Assembly (NCBI GenBank): GCA_018402685.1
Contig: JAGYIJ010000001.1
Coordinates: forward strand, 186,001-250,000
Direction of reading: 5' to 3'
DNA length: 64,000 bases
Source of the DNA: Aquiluna sp.
GTDB taxonomy: Bacteria > Actinomycetota > Actinomycetes > Actinomycetales > Microbacteriaceae
Shown here: piece after piece, positions 9,523 to 20,885 of the stretch
Layout: each line of letters begins with the position of its first letter
Position numbering within the stretch: position 1 is the first letter of the stretch
The notes under the pieces: generated by a model
Database searches by the model: none
Seen by the model: the letters and a program-made list of their open reading frames with translations, nothing else
What the model was told of the DNA's origin: nothing
Position numbers and translations under genes: made by a program

Positions 9523-9543
9523 GCCTCAAGGTAACCTTGAGGC
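9523..9543. promoter_or_regulatory. Palindromic operator over the galE -10 and start
   Basis: Two perfect 9-base arms, GCCTCAAGG (9523-9531) and CCTTGAGGC (9535-9543), flank TAA and end exactly at the galE ATG. The hexamer TAACCT (9532-9537) inside it lies six bases before the ATG and fits a leaderless -10. A repressor bound here would block the promoter; a hairpin over the start is the alternative. The binding protein is unknown. Confidence 0.5.
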
Positions 9544-10486
9544 ATGAAACTTCTGGTGACTGGCGGTGCTGGCTACATTGGCTCCCATGTTGTTCGGATT
9601 GCCGAAGCTTCTGGCGCCGAAGTCACCGTAGTAGACGATTTGTCCACCGGGATTGTAAATCGAGTCAGTTGCCCTCTAGAGGAAATCCAGCTCGCGAATG
9701 ACGGGGCTGTTTCACAGCTCACTCAATTAATGACCGAAACAAAGTTTGATGCCGTTATTCACCTCGCTGCCAAAAAGCAGGTTGGGGAATCGGTCGAGCA
9801 ACCCGAGAGCTATTACAAGGACAACATTGGCGGGCTTGCAAATTTGCTAACGGCAATGCGAGCGACCAACACCCTGAAGCTAGTGTTCTCATCCTCAGCT
9901 GCCACCTACGGGATGCCAGATGTTGAGGCAGTGAACGAGGACTATCCACCAAACCCGATCAACCCCTATGGGCAAACCAAACTGGTTGGCGAGTGGTTGG
10001 TCAAAGCGGCAGGGGTTTGGGGTCTCAGGGGCGTTAACCTGCGCTATTTCAATGTTGCGGGCACCGGCCACCCTGGTCTTGGTGACACCGCAGCGCTAAA
10101 CCTGATCCCGATTGCAATCGGACAGGTCAAATCGGGTAAGAGCCCAATTGTTTTTGGAAATGACTACCCCACCCCAGATGGCAGCTGCATCAGAGACTAC
10201 GTTCATGTCCAAGACCTCGCTGCCGCCCACCTAAGGGCAGTTGAATACCTCGACCAACCCAAGCGCAGCTTTGACACCTTCAACGTCGGAACAGGCGTTG
10301 GAGCCTCCGTTATTGAGGTGTTAGACGAACTCAAGAAGGCCTCCGGCGTGGATTTCGAAATAGAAATCGGAGATCGACGTCCCGGAGACCCGCCGCGATT
10401 GGTTGCAGATGTTTCCAGAATCAAAAACGAGCTTGGCTTTGAGTGTGAAAAGAATCTCGGCGAAATCGTTCAGAGCGCCTGGGACG

Positions 10487-10494
<8 letters not shown>
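9544..10494 (+). CDS. galE: UDP-glucose 4-epimerase
   Basis: Interconverts UDP-glucose and UDP-galactose to supply galactose for cell-wall polymers. It is a 316-residue short-chain dehydrogenase-type epimerase with NAD motif TGGAGYIGSH at residues 6-15, the catalytic Ser in FSSSAATYG, the Tyr/Lys pair in NPYGQTK, the RYFNVAG substrate loop, and RRPGDPPRLVAD near the C-terminus. ATG 9544 sits directly after a palindrome and has no usable ribosome site, which suggests a leaderless message. It is divergent from whiB2 and its 3' end overlaps the LysM gene by eight bases (CTAGCTAG), with a stop on each strand. Confidence 0.93.
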
Positions 10495-13627
<3,133 letters not shown>

Positions 13628-14164
13628 TTACGGAATCACCACCGAAGTCGCAGGTGATGTGCCGAAGTGAAATGGGGACTCATATGAGACGGTAACGATG
13701 CCGTTTCCAGAAGGTAACTCGTTTAGTGGATATTCGATTGGGAAACACTGGGTGTAATCCGAGGAGGGTTCGGCACGAACCTCCATCGTTGCCTCGGTGT
13801 CTGAGCCAATAAAGCGCATTATGCACTTACCGCCGGCCTCAGCAATTCCAGGAACTTGCGCGACCACGGTCAAAACACCAAAGTCTGGTTCTGGGATTGC
13901 CATGATGATGTCGACCTGGGTTTGAATTGGCTCTGCCGCTGGCTCTTCGGTGACTTCAGCGGTTGGCTCCTCGGTTGGTTCCGCGGTTTGGGTGGTTTCG
14001 GTCTCAGTTGGAGTCGCGGTTGGCTCTTCGGTGGGTTCGGTCGTTTGAGTAACCTCAGGCTCCTCGGGAAGGCCGGTCGCACCCCAGTTCGGGTAGAAGG
14101 CGGAGCACCCAGCGAGGGTGAGGGTGAGTGCAGCGGCACTCAAAACCACAAAAAATCTGCGCAC
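13628..14164 (-). CDS. Thr/Pro/Glu-rich lipoprotein
   Basis: A 178-residue lipoprotein: basic start MRRFF, hydrophobic stretch, and lipobox LAGC with Cys20. Residues about 33-80 are a low-complexity stalk of TEPTEEPTA-type repeats. A small globular C-terminal part (about 85-178) has two cysteines (GGKCIMRF and YTQCFPIEY) that could form a disulfide, and looks like a beta sandwich. GTG 14164 is preceded by GGAGG at 14171-14175. The gene lies directly upstream of the LysM protein gene with no spacer, so the two are coupled and the lipoprotein may help anchor or fold it; this is inference. I do not recognise the globular domain. Confidence 0.8.
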   Translation of the reverse strand: MRRFFVVLSAAALTLTLAGCSAFYPNWGATGLPEEPEVTQTTEPTEEPTATPTETETTQTAEPTEEPTAEVTEEPAAEPIQTQVDIIMAIPEPDFGVLTVVAQVPGIAEAGGKCIMRFIGSDTEATMEVRAEPSSDYTQCFPIEYPLNELPSGNGIVTVSYESPFHFGTSPATSVVIP

Positions 14165-14175
14165 AGCTCACCTCC

Positions 14176-14199
14176 AAGGTACCTTCAACCTTAGGTTGA
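14176..14199. promoter_or_regulatory. Two adjacent palindromes upstream of the lipoprotein/LysM operon
   Basis: AAGGTACCTT (14176-14185) is a perfect 10-base palindrome, and TCAACCT/AGGTTGA (14185-14199, one central base) directly follows. Both are upstream of the GGAGG ribosome site for GTG 14164. The first resembles the AAGGTAACCTT core of the galE operator, so one regulator could see both; only the sequence similarity is observed. Confidence 0.35.
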
Positions 14200-14261
14200 G
14201 ATTCTTAGAAGTCCCTGATGGTTAGGGCGTTTTGAGAAATGTTAATTAGCTGAAAGTTGGC

Positions 14262-14750
14262 TTAGAGCGAGTCTTTCAGGGACTGGTTTTTGCCTGCCAC
14301 GATTTGCTTTAGGTCTTCGCGGTAGTCATCAAGTTTTCTCATTAAGTCGGCATCCGAGGTGGCGAGAATTTTCAGGGCCAAAAGACCTGCGTTCTTGCCG
14401 CCGTCGATTGAGACGGTTGCGACTGGAACCCCGGCGGGCATCTGAACTATTGAAAGAAGTGAATCCATACCATCTAGTTTGCCGAGCGAGACTGGCACGC
14501 CAATCACAGGCAGCGAGGTGCTGGAGGCGATCATGCCGGGAAGGTGAGCGGCTCCGCCAGCTCCGGCAATGATCACCGAGAAACCATCTTTTTGGGCACT
14601 CGATGCAAACTCCAGCATCTTCTCTGGAGTGCGGTGGGCACTCAAAACCTCGACCCTTGGCTCGATGCCAAACTCTCTAATGATTTTGTAGCTGTGCTCC
14701 ATGACTCGCCAATCCGAGTCCGAACCCATCACTATTGCAACTTTTGACAT
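14262..14750 (-). CDS. purE: N5-carboxyaminoimidazole ribonucleotide mutase
   Basis: Class I PurE, which rearranges N5-CAIR made by PurK to CAIR in purine synthesis. It is 162 residues with the signature MGSDSDWRVM at residues 8-17, the substrate loop SAHRTPEKM with the catalytic His, and AGAGGAAHLPGM. ATG 14750 has AGGAGG at 14756-14761, just behind the purK stop, so purK-purE form an operon with birA upstream. The gene is intact and normal in length. Confidence 0.96.
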   Translation of the reverse strand: MSKVAIVMGSDSDWRVMEHSYKIIREFGIEPRVEVLSAHRTPEKMLEFASSAQKDGFSVIIAGAGGAAHLPGMIASSTSLPVIGVPVSLGKLDGMDSLLSIVQMPAGVPVATVSIDGGKNAGLLALKILATSDADLMRKLDDYREDLKQIVAGKNQSLKDSL

Positions 14751-14771
14751 CAGTTCCTCCTAGCCCAAAGT

Positions 14772-15899
14772 CTAGGCAATTGGGCCGTAGAGTGCTGCTC
14801 TAGCTGCCTGGGCATTGCGCAACAGTGACTCTTGGTTATCGCCAATAACGGTCAGGTGACCCATCTTGCGACCCTTGCGGGCGCTTTTTTCGTAACTGTG
14901 AAAACTCACCTCGGGGAACTCCCGCATCGCTTTTGGGTAGCGAGACACAAAATCGTTTTGGTCATCAACCCCCAAAAGATTCACCATGACGGCAACGGGA
15001 GCTGTGGGTTTTGTCGACCCCAATGGCAGATCGAGCACCGCTCTGAGGTGTTGCTCGAACTGCGAGGTTTGAGATCCCTCAATCGAAAAGTGTCCGGAGT
15101 TGTGGGGCCGCATCGCCAACTCGTTGACCAAAATCTCACCCGCGACAGTTTCAAATAACTCAACCGCCATCACGCCGATAACCCCGAGTCCCTCCGAGAT
15201 GCGCTTCGCGATCTCGGCGGTTTTGGCCCCATCTGCATTTGGTGCCGGGGAGATAACCTCTGAGCAAACCCCTTGTGCCTGCCTGGTTTCGACTACCTGC
15301 CAGGTTGAAAACTCTCCCGAGGGGCTCCTTGCGCTGAGCTGAGCCAGCTCCCTCGAGAAGTCAACTTTTTGCTCGAGCAGTAATTCACCGCCGAGTTTTC
15401 CGAGGTTTTCTAACCAATCCTGCACCTCGCTCACCTCGGAAATGACCCGGACCCCCTTGCCGTCATAGCCTCCAATTGGAGTCTTGACCACAATCTCTGG
15501 GCCGTGATCAGACAGGAAGCTCGCAACATCTTGCTCTGTCTTGGCCGCGAGCCAGGCAGGCTGCGGCAGGCCAAGCTCAGAGAGCTTTTTGCGCATGGTG
15601 AGCTTGTTTTGGGCATGAATCAGAGCGGCTGGACCCGGCCTGACGCTGAGGCCTTGGGCCTCTAGCTTGTGGAGAAGCTCAGCTGGAACGTGCTCGTGAT
15701 CAAAGGTGATGACATCCACGCTCTTGGCAAAATCCAGCAGCTGATCAAAATCGGTGTAATCGCCAACTCTGCTGGCACTCAGAGCGGCCGAGGCCCCATC
15801 GGCCTCTGCAAAAACCCTGAGATCAATCCCGAGTTCAATTGCTGGTACCTGCATCATGCGAGCTAGCTGACCTGCTCCGATAACTCCTACTGAGTACAC
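14772..15899 (-). CDS. purK: 5-(carboxyamino)imidazole ribonucleotide synthase
   Basis: ATP-grasp enzyme making N5-CAIR from AIR, bicarbonate and ATP, the substrate for the next gene, purE. It has 375 residues with an N-terminal Rossmann-like part (VGVIGAGQLARMMQVPA), the ATP-grasp segment KTPIGGYDGKGVRVI, the metal site LVNELAMRPHNSGH, and a PurK-type C-terminal domain (HLTVIGDNQESLL). The start is GTG 15899 with GAAAGG upstream. It lies 12 bases after birA on the same strand. Confidence 0.95.
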   Translation of the reverse strand: MYSVGVIGAGQLARMMQVPAIELGIDLRVFAEADGASAALSASRVGDYTDFDQLLDFAKSVDVITFDHEHVPAELLHKLEAQGLSVRPGPAALIHAQNKLTMRKKLSELGLPQPAWLAAKTEQDVASFLSDHGPEIVVKTPIGGYDGKGVRVISEVSEVQDWLENLGKLGGELLLEQKVDFSRELAQLSARSPSGEFSTWQVVETRQAQGVCSEVISPAPNADGAKTAEIAKRISEGLGVIGVMAVELFETVAGEILVNELAMRPHNSGHFSIEGSQTSQFEQHLRAVLDLPLGSTKPTAPVAVMVNLLGVDDQNDFVSRYPKAMREFPEVSFHSYEKSARKGRKMGHLTVIGDNQESLLRNAQAARAALYGPIA

Positions 15900-15911
15900 G
15901 CTTGCCTTTCG

Positions 15912-16649
15912 TTAGCTTCTGAGGTGCCAGACGTCGCCCGCACTCAAATGCTTTGGCTCCGGGGTCAAAATTACCAGTTGTCCCAAAGAGTCGACCTCGC
16001 TTGCAATGCCAAAGAGCTGATCTCCCGAGGGAAGCTCTGCTCTGACGCTTTGCCCCAGGGTGATGCAGGCCTTGGAAAACTCTTTTTTGACTTCATCAGG
16101 ATTCAGTTCAAAATTCCTAATCAGGTCGCCAAACAATCCCCCAATTTCGCTGGCTGCAGTGTCGATGTCTAAATCCAGTCCGAGTTCTTCCATGGATATT
16201 GCATTGAGCTCGGGGGCTTGCTTCTTGAGGTTTAGACCAATGCCAACTATCACCGCACCGTCTATTAGCTGAGCGAGGATCCCAGAGATCTTCTTGCCCT
16301 GCACCAAAACATCATTGGGCCATTTGATGCCCACTTCCGTTATTTTTTGATTCTTGATCATTCGCTGAACCGCGAGCGCCGCCAAGAGTGAAAGCCAGCC
16401 CGGGTTCTCCAGTTTCCTTTTGATGGCGATCGATAGCGATAGCGAAGCGCCACTTGGAGATAGCCACTCTCTGCCGAGTCGGCCCTGCCCCCTGGTTTGA
16501 GATCCTGCAATCACCGCACTGAAATCCCCGCCGCCGGCTGCCAGCTGCCTCCCAAGTTCCAGGTTCGTGGAGTCAATCTCGTCAAACCAGCTCACCGAGG
16601 AAAACACCTGGTTGGATTTGTCTAGCAGCATTGAATCAAGGTAGCGCAC
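15912..16649 (-). CDS. birA: Biotin--[acetyl-CoA-carboxylase] ligase (class I, no DNA-binding domain)
   Basis: Attaches biotin to the carrier domain of acyl-CoA carboxylase, here presumably the AccA-type protein encoded at 23.4-25.2 kb. The 245-residue protein begins almost at the catalytic core (EIDSTNLELGRQL) and carries the biotinyl-AMP loop TRGQGRLGREW, KWPNDVLVQGKKISGIL with the catalytic Lys, and GIGLNL. The small C-terminal SH3-like domain follows. The N-terminal helix-turn-helix of E. coli BirA is missing, so it should not act as a repressor. GTG 16649 and ATG 16631 are both possible starts and no clear ribosome site distinguishes them. It is divergent from accD. Confidence 0.92.
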   Translation of the reverse strand: MRYLDSMLLDKSNQVFSSVSWFDEIDSTNLELGRQLAAGGGDFSAVIAGSQTRGQGRLGREWLSPSGASLSLSIAIKRKLENPGWLSLLAALAVQRMIKNQKITEVGIKWPNDVLVQGKKISGILAQLIDGAVIVGIGLNLKKQAPELNAISMEELGLDLDIDTAASEIGGLFGDLIRNFELNPDEVKKEFSKACITLGQSVRAELPSGDQLFGIASEVDSLGQLVILTPEPKHLSAGDVWHLRS

Positions 16650-16761
16650 AGCGCTTTATTTGTATGAATCCAAGACGTTTAGGCCAAATCCTTTGTTGGT
16701 TGTAGTCAATGAGTTCATCCACCGAACCGCTAAAGTAACCCCATAACCCGCAGGAGACAGA

Positions 16762-18351
16762 TTGCCCGAGACTCCCGATTTTTCCACCACAGCAGGCAAG
16801 ATTGCTGACCTCAAAAAGCGCTACCACGAGGCCGTTCACGCTGCCGGTCAAACCGCAATCGAGAAGCAGCACGCCAAGGGCAAAAAGACTGCACGCGAGC
16901 GCATCGAACTCTTGTTGGATGCGGGATCTTTTGTCGAACTAGACGAATACGCCCGTCACCGCTCGCAGAGCTTTGGAATGGATGCCAAGCGTCCCTATGG
17001 CGACTCGGTCGTCACCGGTCTTGGCACCATCCACGGCCGTCAGGTCGCCGTCTACTCCCAAGACTTCACCATCTTCGGAGGCTCACTGGGTGAGACGGCC
17101 GGCAACAAGATCATCAAGGTCATGGAGCTTGCCATCAAGACTGGAGTGCCAATCATTGGAATGCTGGATTCCGGAGGGGCAAGAATTCAAGAGGGTGTGA
17201 TCGCCCTTGGCAAATACGGTGAGATCTTCCGATTGAACACGATGGCCTCCGGGGTCATCCCGCAAATCTCCATGATCATGGGTCCGGCCGCCGGAGGCGC
17301 CGTCTACTCCCCCGCCCTCACCGATTTTGTGATCATGGTCGATAAGACTTCAAACATGTTTGTCACCGGACCCGATGTCATCAAAACCGTGACCGGTGAG
17401 GATGTCGGGATGGAGGAGCTCGGCGGAGCCAGAACCCACAACGAAACCTCCGGTGTTGCCCACTATCTAGCCGAGGATGAACTAGACGCCTTTGACTACG
17501 TCAAGGCCCTGGTTGGCTTTTTGCCCCAAAACAATCTCTCCGAGTCGGTTACCTATCAATCAGAGACCGAGCTCGAGATCACCGAGAGCGATCAAAAACT
17601 AAACGAGCTGATCCCAGATAGCCCAAACCAGCCCTACGACGTCCACACCCTGATTGAGACAATCGTGGACGAGGGCGAGTTTCTAGAGGTGCAGCCGCTC
17701 TACGCCCCAAACATCATTGTTGGATTCGCCAGAGTCGATGGAGAGTCGGTTGGCATCGTGGCCAACCAACCACTGCAAATGGCTGGAACGCTAAACATCG
17801 ATGCCGGCGAGAAGGCCGCTCGATTCGTTAGATTCTGCGACGCTTTCTCGATTCCGATTCTGACCCTCGTTGATGTCCCCGGTTACCTTCCCGGAACCGA
17901 TCAGGAGTGGGCCGGAGTTATTAGAAGAGGCGCCAAGCTTCTTTATGCGTATGCCGAGGCAACGGTCCCAATGGTCACCGTGATTACCCGCAAGGCCTAC
18001 GGCGGCGCATATATCGTCATGGGCTCAAAGCAGCTCGGAGCAGACATCAACCTGGCCTGGCCAACCGCGGAGATCGCGGTGATGGGTGGCCAGGGTGCTG
18101 TGAATATCCTGTTCCGAGACAAGCTCAAGGAAGCTGCAGCCCAGGGTCACGACATCGAACAGGTCAGAGACGAGCTCGCGAAGGAATACACCTACAACGT
18201 TGCAAGTCCATTCCTCGCGGCAGAGCGTGGCGAACTCGATGGCATCATCGAACCGGCCGCCACCAGAACCGCAATTGCTCGTTCGCTCAGAGCCCTTCGC
18301 ACCAAGCGAGCATCCTTGCCACCTAAAAAGCACGGAAACATTCCACTCTGA
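16762..18351 (+). CDS. accD: Acyl-CoA carboxylase beta subunit (carboxyltransferase)
   Basis: Transfers the carboxyl group from carboxybiotin to acetyl- or propionyl-CoA. The 529-residue protein has the N-half carboxyltransferase core ([53 protein letters not shown] oxyanion hole) and the C-half core ([39 protein letters not shown]). This is the actinobacterial AccD5/PccB pattern. The start is TTG 16762 with CAGGAGA at 16751-16757. It overlaps the epsilon subunit gene by one base (TGATG). Whether it prefers acetyl- or propionyl-CoA cannot be read here. Confidence 0.94.
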   Translation: MPETPDFSTTAGKIADLKKRYHEAVHAAGQTAIEKQHAKGKKTARERIELLLDAGSFVELDEYARHRSQSFGMDAKRPYGDSVVTGLGTIHGRQVAVYSQDFTIFGGSLGETAGNKIIKVMELAIKTGVPIIGMLDSGGARIQEGVIALGKYGEIFRLNTMASGVIPQISMIMGPAAGGAVYSPALTDFVIMVDKTSNMFVTGPDVIKTVTGEDVGMEELGGARTHNETSGVAHYLAEDELDAFDYVKALVGFLPQNNLSESVTYQSETELEITESDQKLNELIPDSPNQPYDVHTLIETIVDEGEFLEVQPLYAPNIIVGFARVDGESVGIVANQPLQMAGTLNIDAGEKAARFVRFCDAFSIPILTLVDVPGYLPGTDQEWAGVIRRGAKLLYAYAEATVPMVTVITRKAYGGAYIVMGSKQLGADINLAWPTAEIAVMGGQGAVNILFRDKLKEAAAQGHDIEQVRDELAKEYTYNVASPFLAAERGELDGIIEPAATRTAIARSLRALRTKRASLPPKKHGNIPL

Positions 18352-18575
18352 TGCGCCAATACGGATCTGACGAAATCTTCGAATCCCTCACCGCAACCGG
18401 CGGCGATGCGGAGGATCAGGCTGCGGCAATGGTGGTTGTCACCCAGGCAATCATCGAATCCAGGCGGCTTGGTCGAATTGCAATTCGGAAGCCAAAAAAT
18501 CGTTGGAACGATTCCCCGGAGGGCCTGAGAAATGGCCTCAATCCCGGTTGGAACTCCCGCCACAACATCAGTTAG
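18351..18575 (+). CDS. accE: Acyl-CoA carboxylase epsilon subunit
   Basis: A 74-residue protein coupled to accD by a one-base overlap. Its sequence is poorly conserved, but it has the family hallmarks: an acidic N-half with a long helix (EDQAAAMVVVTQAIIES) and a C-terminal WNDSPEGLRNGLNPGW segment like the W..gLRpgW tail of AccE/PccE. Epsilon subunits bridge the alpha and beta subunits in actinobacterial complexes and raise their activity. The assignment rests on position, size and this tail. Confidence 0.8.
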   Translation: MRQYGSDEIFESLTATGGDAEDQAAAMVVVTQAIIESRRLGRIAIRKPKNRWNDSPEGLRNGLNPGWNSRHNIS

Positions 18576-18586
18576 CACCAGCTCTG

Positions 18587-18745
18587 TCCCCTAAAGAGGG
18601 TGACTCATTTTTGACTCAAGCTAGCTATTGGGGTCTAACTCTGGTTTTCTGAGGGAGTTCTCTTTAGGGCGATAAGGGCGCCAGAGAACTGGTGAGAAAT
18701 CATCGAGGGGATACAAGGAGCGACTAACAATCGCTCCTTCTCTTT
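18587..18745 (+). ncRNA. Candidate structured small RNA with intrinsic terminator
   Basis: The 177-base gap between convergent genes carries several complementary segments. TCCCCT (18587-18592) can pair with AGGGGA (18706-18711). CCCTAAAGAG (18589-18598) can pair perfectly with CTCTTTAGGG (18660-18669). A competing hairpin uses AGTTCTCT (18656-18663) plus GGCG (18668-18671) against CGCC and AGAGAACT (18679-18690). A strong terminator hairpin (18715-18739) ends the region. A possible internal promoter is TTGACT (18611-18616), 17 bases, then TCTAAC (18634-18639). It could be an independent RNA or the structured 3' UTR of accE. I do not recognise a known family. Confidence 0.4.
18715..18745 (+). 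terminator. Intrinsic terminator between convergent genes
   Basis: A perfect 9-base stem, AAGGAGCGA (18715-18723) with TCGCTCCTT (18731-18739), has a 7-base loop and is followed by CTCTTTA. It ends transcription from accE or from the candidate RNA. It lies only 13 bases from the stop of the convergent gene. Confidence 0.75.
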
Positions 18746-18752
18746 ATATCGC

Positions 18753-19718
18753 TCAGAGCCTGAGAAACAAATCCGGCTTTTCAGAGCCCTTTTGAATTGC
18801 CGCCATCGTCAGCGTCCAGTCTTCTCCAGCGACAGATCTGATAACAACGCGGCCAGCCTTGATGTTCGAAAGCTCTCTGGCGACCCGACTGAAGATCTCA
18901 TCTAGCTCCGCCTGGTCCATATCTTCTAGCCCACCGTCGTCTAAAAGCTGGACCTCAACCCCTCTAGCTCTTGCGAGTCTGGCCTGTTCGGTGAGTTCGG
19001 GATGCGTAAGGTTCCGACCTCGAATCTGATCGCGCAGCGCAGCCTCGGTCAATATCGCGGTCTTTTTGTCCGCTGCACGCAGCTGCCCATCGCTTTCAAC
19101 GATCTTTTCCAATTGCGGCAGCACGCCGGCGAGGGTGGCATTGATTCTTCGCTCGCGCTCGATTCGAGCCGCGGACTTGGCGGCCGTGGCGGCCTCGGTT
19201 GCGAGTGCGAGCTCCCGGAACATAGTGGCCAGCTCTTCGGACTGGCTCAGGGCCGTTGCCGCAGCCTGCGCACCAAGCACCAACAGCACCGCACCAATTA
19301 GGCCCGATGTGAACAACACGGATATGCCACCCCAGGCCAATACTTGGAAAATCAGCGAACCAATTCCTATCCACGCAACCGCCCTTTGACCCCGGACCGC
19401 AGTAATCGCAAGCAGGGTTCCAATCGCGGCAATGTGCCACGTCGCATAGGTGGTGGGCGAAAATGATCCGATACCGGCCGCGACAAAAAGTGGCAGCACG
19501 AACGCAACCACCAGGTTGATGCTGGCTATCCAACTCGGAAGAACGATGTCCTTGTAATAGAAAACGCTTGTAATCAGAGCAAAAAGGTAGACCACGAGAG
19601 ATACCCAAATTAGAAGTGGGAACTCATACGAGGTGATGTTTATCAGTCCCAAAATCGCATGGTAGAGACCAAAGGTGCCCGCAAAAACCTGCAGTGCCCT
19701 CGAGGAGAATGAAATCAC
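18753..19718 (-). CDS. Membrane protein with kinase-like cytoplasmic part, partner of the adjacent sensor kinase
   Basis: About 321 residues. Six or so membrane helices fill residues 1-165 (for example LIWVSLVVYLFALITSVFY, ASINLVVAFVLPLFVAAGI, GLIGAVLLVLGAQAAATAL). A coiled-coil-like segment (TEAATAAKSAARIERERRINATLAGVLPQL) follows, similar in position to the dimerisation helix of NarL-type kinases but without the His, then a C-terminal alpha/beta part with no ATP-binding N or G boxes. GTG 19718 overlaps the stop of the kinase gene as GTGA and has GAGG eight bases upstream; GTG 19727 is a poorer start. It looks like a catalytically dead relative of the kinase and could form a heterodimer with it or tune it. 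Confidence 0.6.
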   Translation of the reverse strand: MISFSSRALQVFAGTFGLYHAILGLINITSYEFPLLIWVSLVVYLFALITSVFYYKDIVLPSWIASINLVVAFVLPLFVAAGIGSFSPTTYATWHIAAIGTLLAITAVRGQRAVAWIGIGSLIFQVLAWGGISVLFTSGLIGAVLLVLGAQAAATALSQSEELATMFRELALATEAATAAKSAARIERERRINATLAGVLPQLEKIVESDGQLRAADKKTAILTEAALRDQIRGRNLTHPELTEQARLARARGVEVQLLDDGGLEDMDQAELDEIFSRVARELSNIKAGRVVIRSVAGEDWTLTMAAIQKGSEKPDLFLRL

Positions 19719-20885
19719 TTTGGCCACCTCAATTTGATCTCGGTGCCTTGGCCCGGAGCAGTTTTAATCTCAGCCACACCGCCAATGGCTTGCATTCTTG
19801 CAATCACGGAGGTGCGCAAGCCAATGCGAGCCTTTGGCACTCGATCTAGGCGGAACCCAACTCCGTTGTCCCGAACAGTGATCTCAATTTCACTTTGAGA
19901 GGGCGAGTCGAGCACTAGCTCGAATCGAAGTTGCCCTGGAGTGCCTTGCGGCATTATCAATGGCCTGCAGGGTGGCCTGAGTGATTGCCTGTGCCTGCTC
20001 GGCAGGGATCTCTTCCGAGCCACCTTCCAGAGTGCGGACCTCAATCGCAGGCAGCAGTTGCAGTGCCGCTTTGCGCAATGCCCTAAACAATCCCAGCGGT
20101 GTGACGCTCGGGGTAGATCGCGGTTCGATGAGCGCCTCTTGCAGACTGCTGATGGCATTTTCAGCTAGTTGCTTGGCTCCGATGCGCTCAGTTTTAGTCT
20201 TTGCCTTGGCGGCTACCAGCAAAGTGTTGAGCACCCGATCGTGAATCAAGGCATCTAGTCGCTGGCGCTCTCTTTCGACCGCATCGGTTCGGGCCTGCTC
20301 GATAGCGCTCTTGATGGCACTGGTATTGGCATCGTCCGCTCGCTTAGCGCCTCTGCGCACCAGGTTGATCATGCCCAGCACCGAGCCACCAAACAAAAAC
20401 AGATAAACCGAGTCCTGCAACGCAAGCGGCAAGCCCGCAGATCCGCCAACCTCAGAGGCTGACAACACAAACCACCCACCGCAAATCAGGACTAGATAGA
20501 TGCCTCCCAGCCACCACCTAACAAATAGCCCAAAGCTCAGAATTCCAATCCCCAGCGTCCACCAAATCCAAGGCTTGAAATCAGGTCGGAGCAACTCTGA
20601 ACTAACCATCATCAGTGGCCAGAGCGCAAGTGAGACACCCGCAACTAGGCCGTGAACCATAAAAATCACATTGCTGGGCCCAAAAAACCAACTTTGGACC
20701 AAGGAGGTCAGAGTGGCAATGACCAACAGCACAAAAAGCAAAGTTGATAAACCATTGAGCACATCTCGCTGGGCAAATGAGTTGGCTGCCAGTTCAAAAA
20801 GTGAAAGTGACAGCACTACGGAGAGCACTCTGCGGATTTGTCGCTCCAAACCCGAACTGACGGATGAGGCTAGCGGCTGCGGCAC
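19715..20885 (-). CDS. NarL-type sensor histidine kinase (frameshifted in this sequence)
   Basis: About 390 residues if one base is removed. The N-terminal half has around six membrane helices (SVVLSLSLFELAAN, STLLFVLLVIATL and others). The dimerisation helix ERERQRLDALIHDRVLNTL carries the probable phospho-acceptor His, and the ATPase domain has the N-box DNAARHS and the G1 box DNGVGF. The frame breaks between these boxes near 19934-19936, where one C of CCC on the plus strand appears to be extra; removing it joins NAARHS to LRFELVLD. GTG 20885 overlaps the regulator stop (TAGTG). It phosphorylates the LuxR-type regulator encoded upstream; the signal is unknown. Confidence 0.75.
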
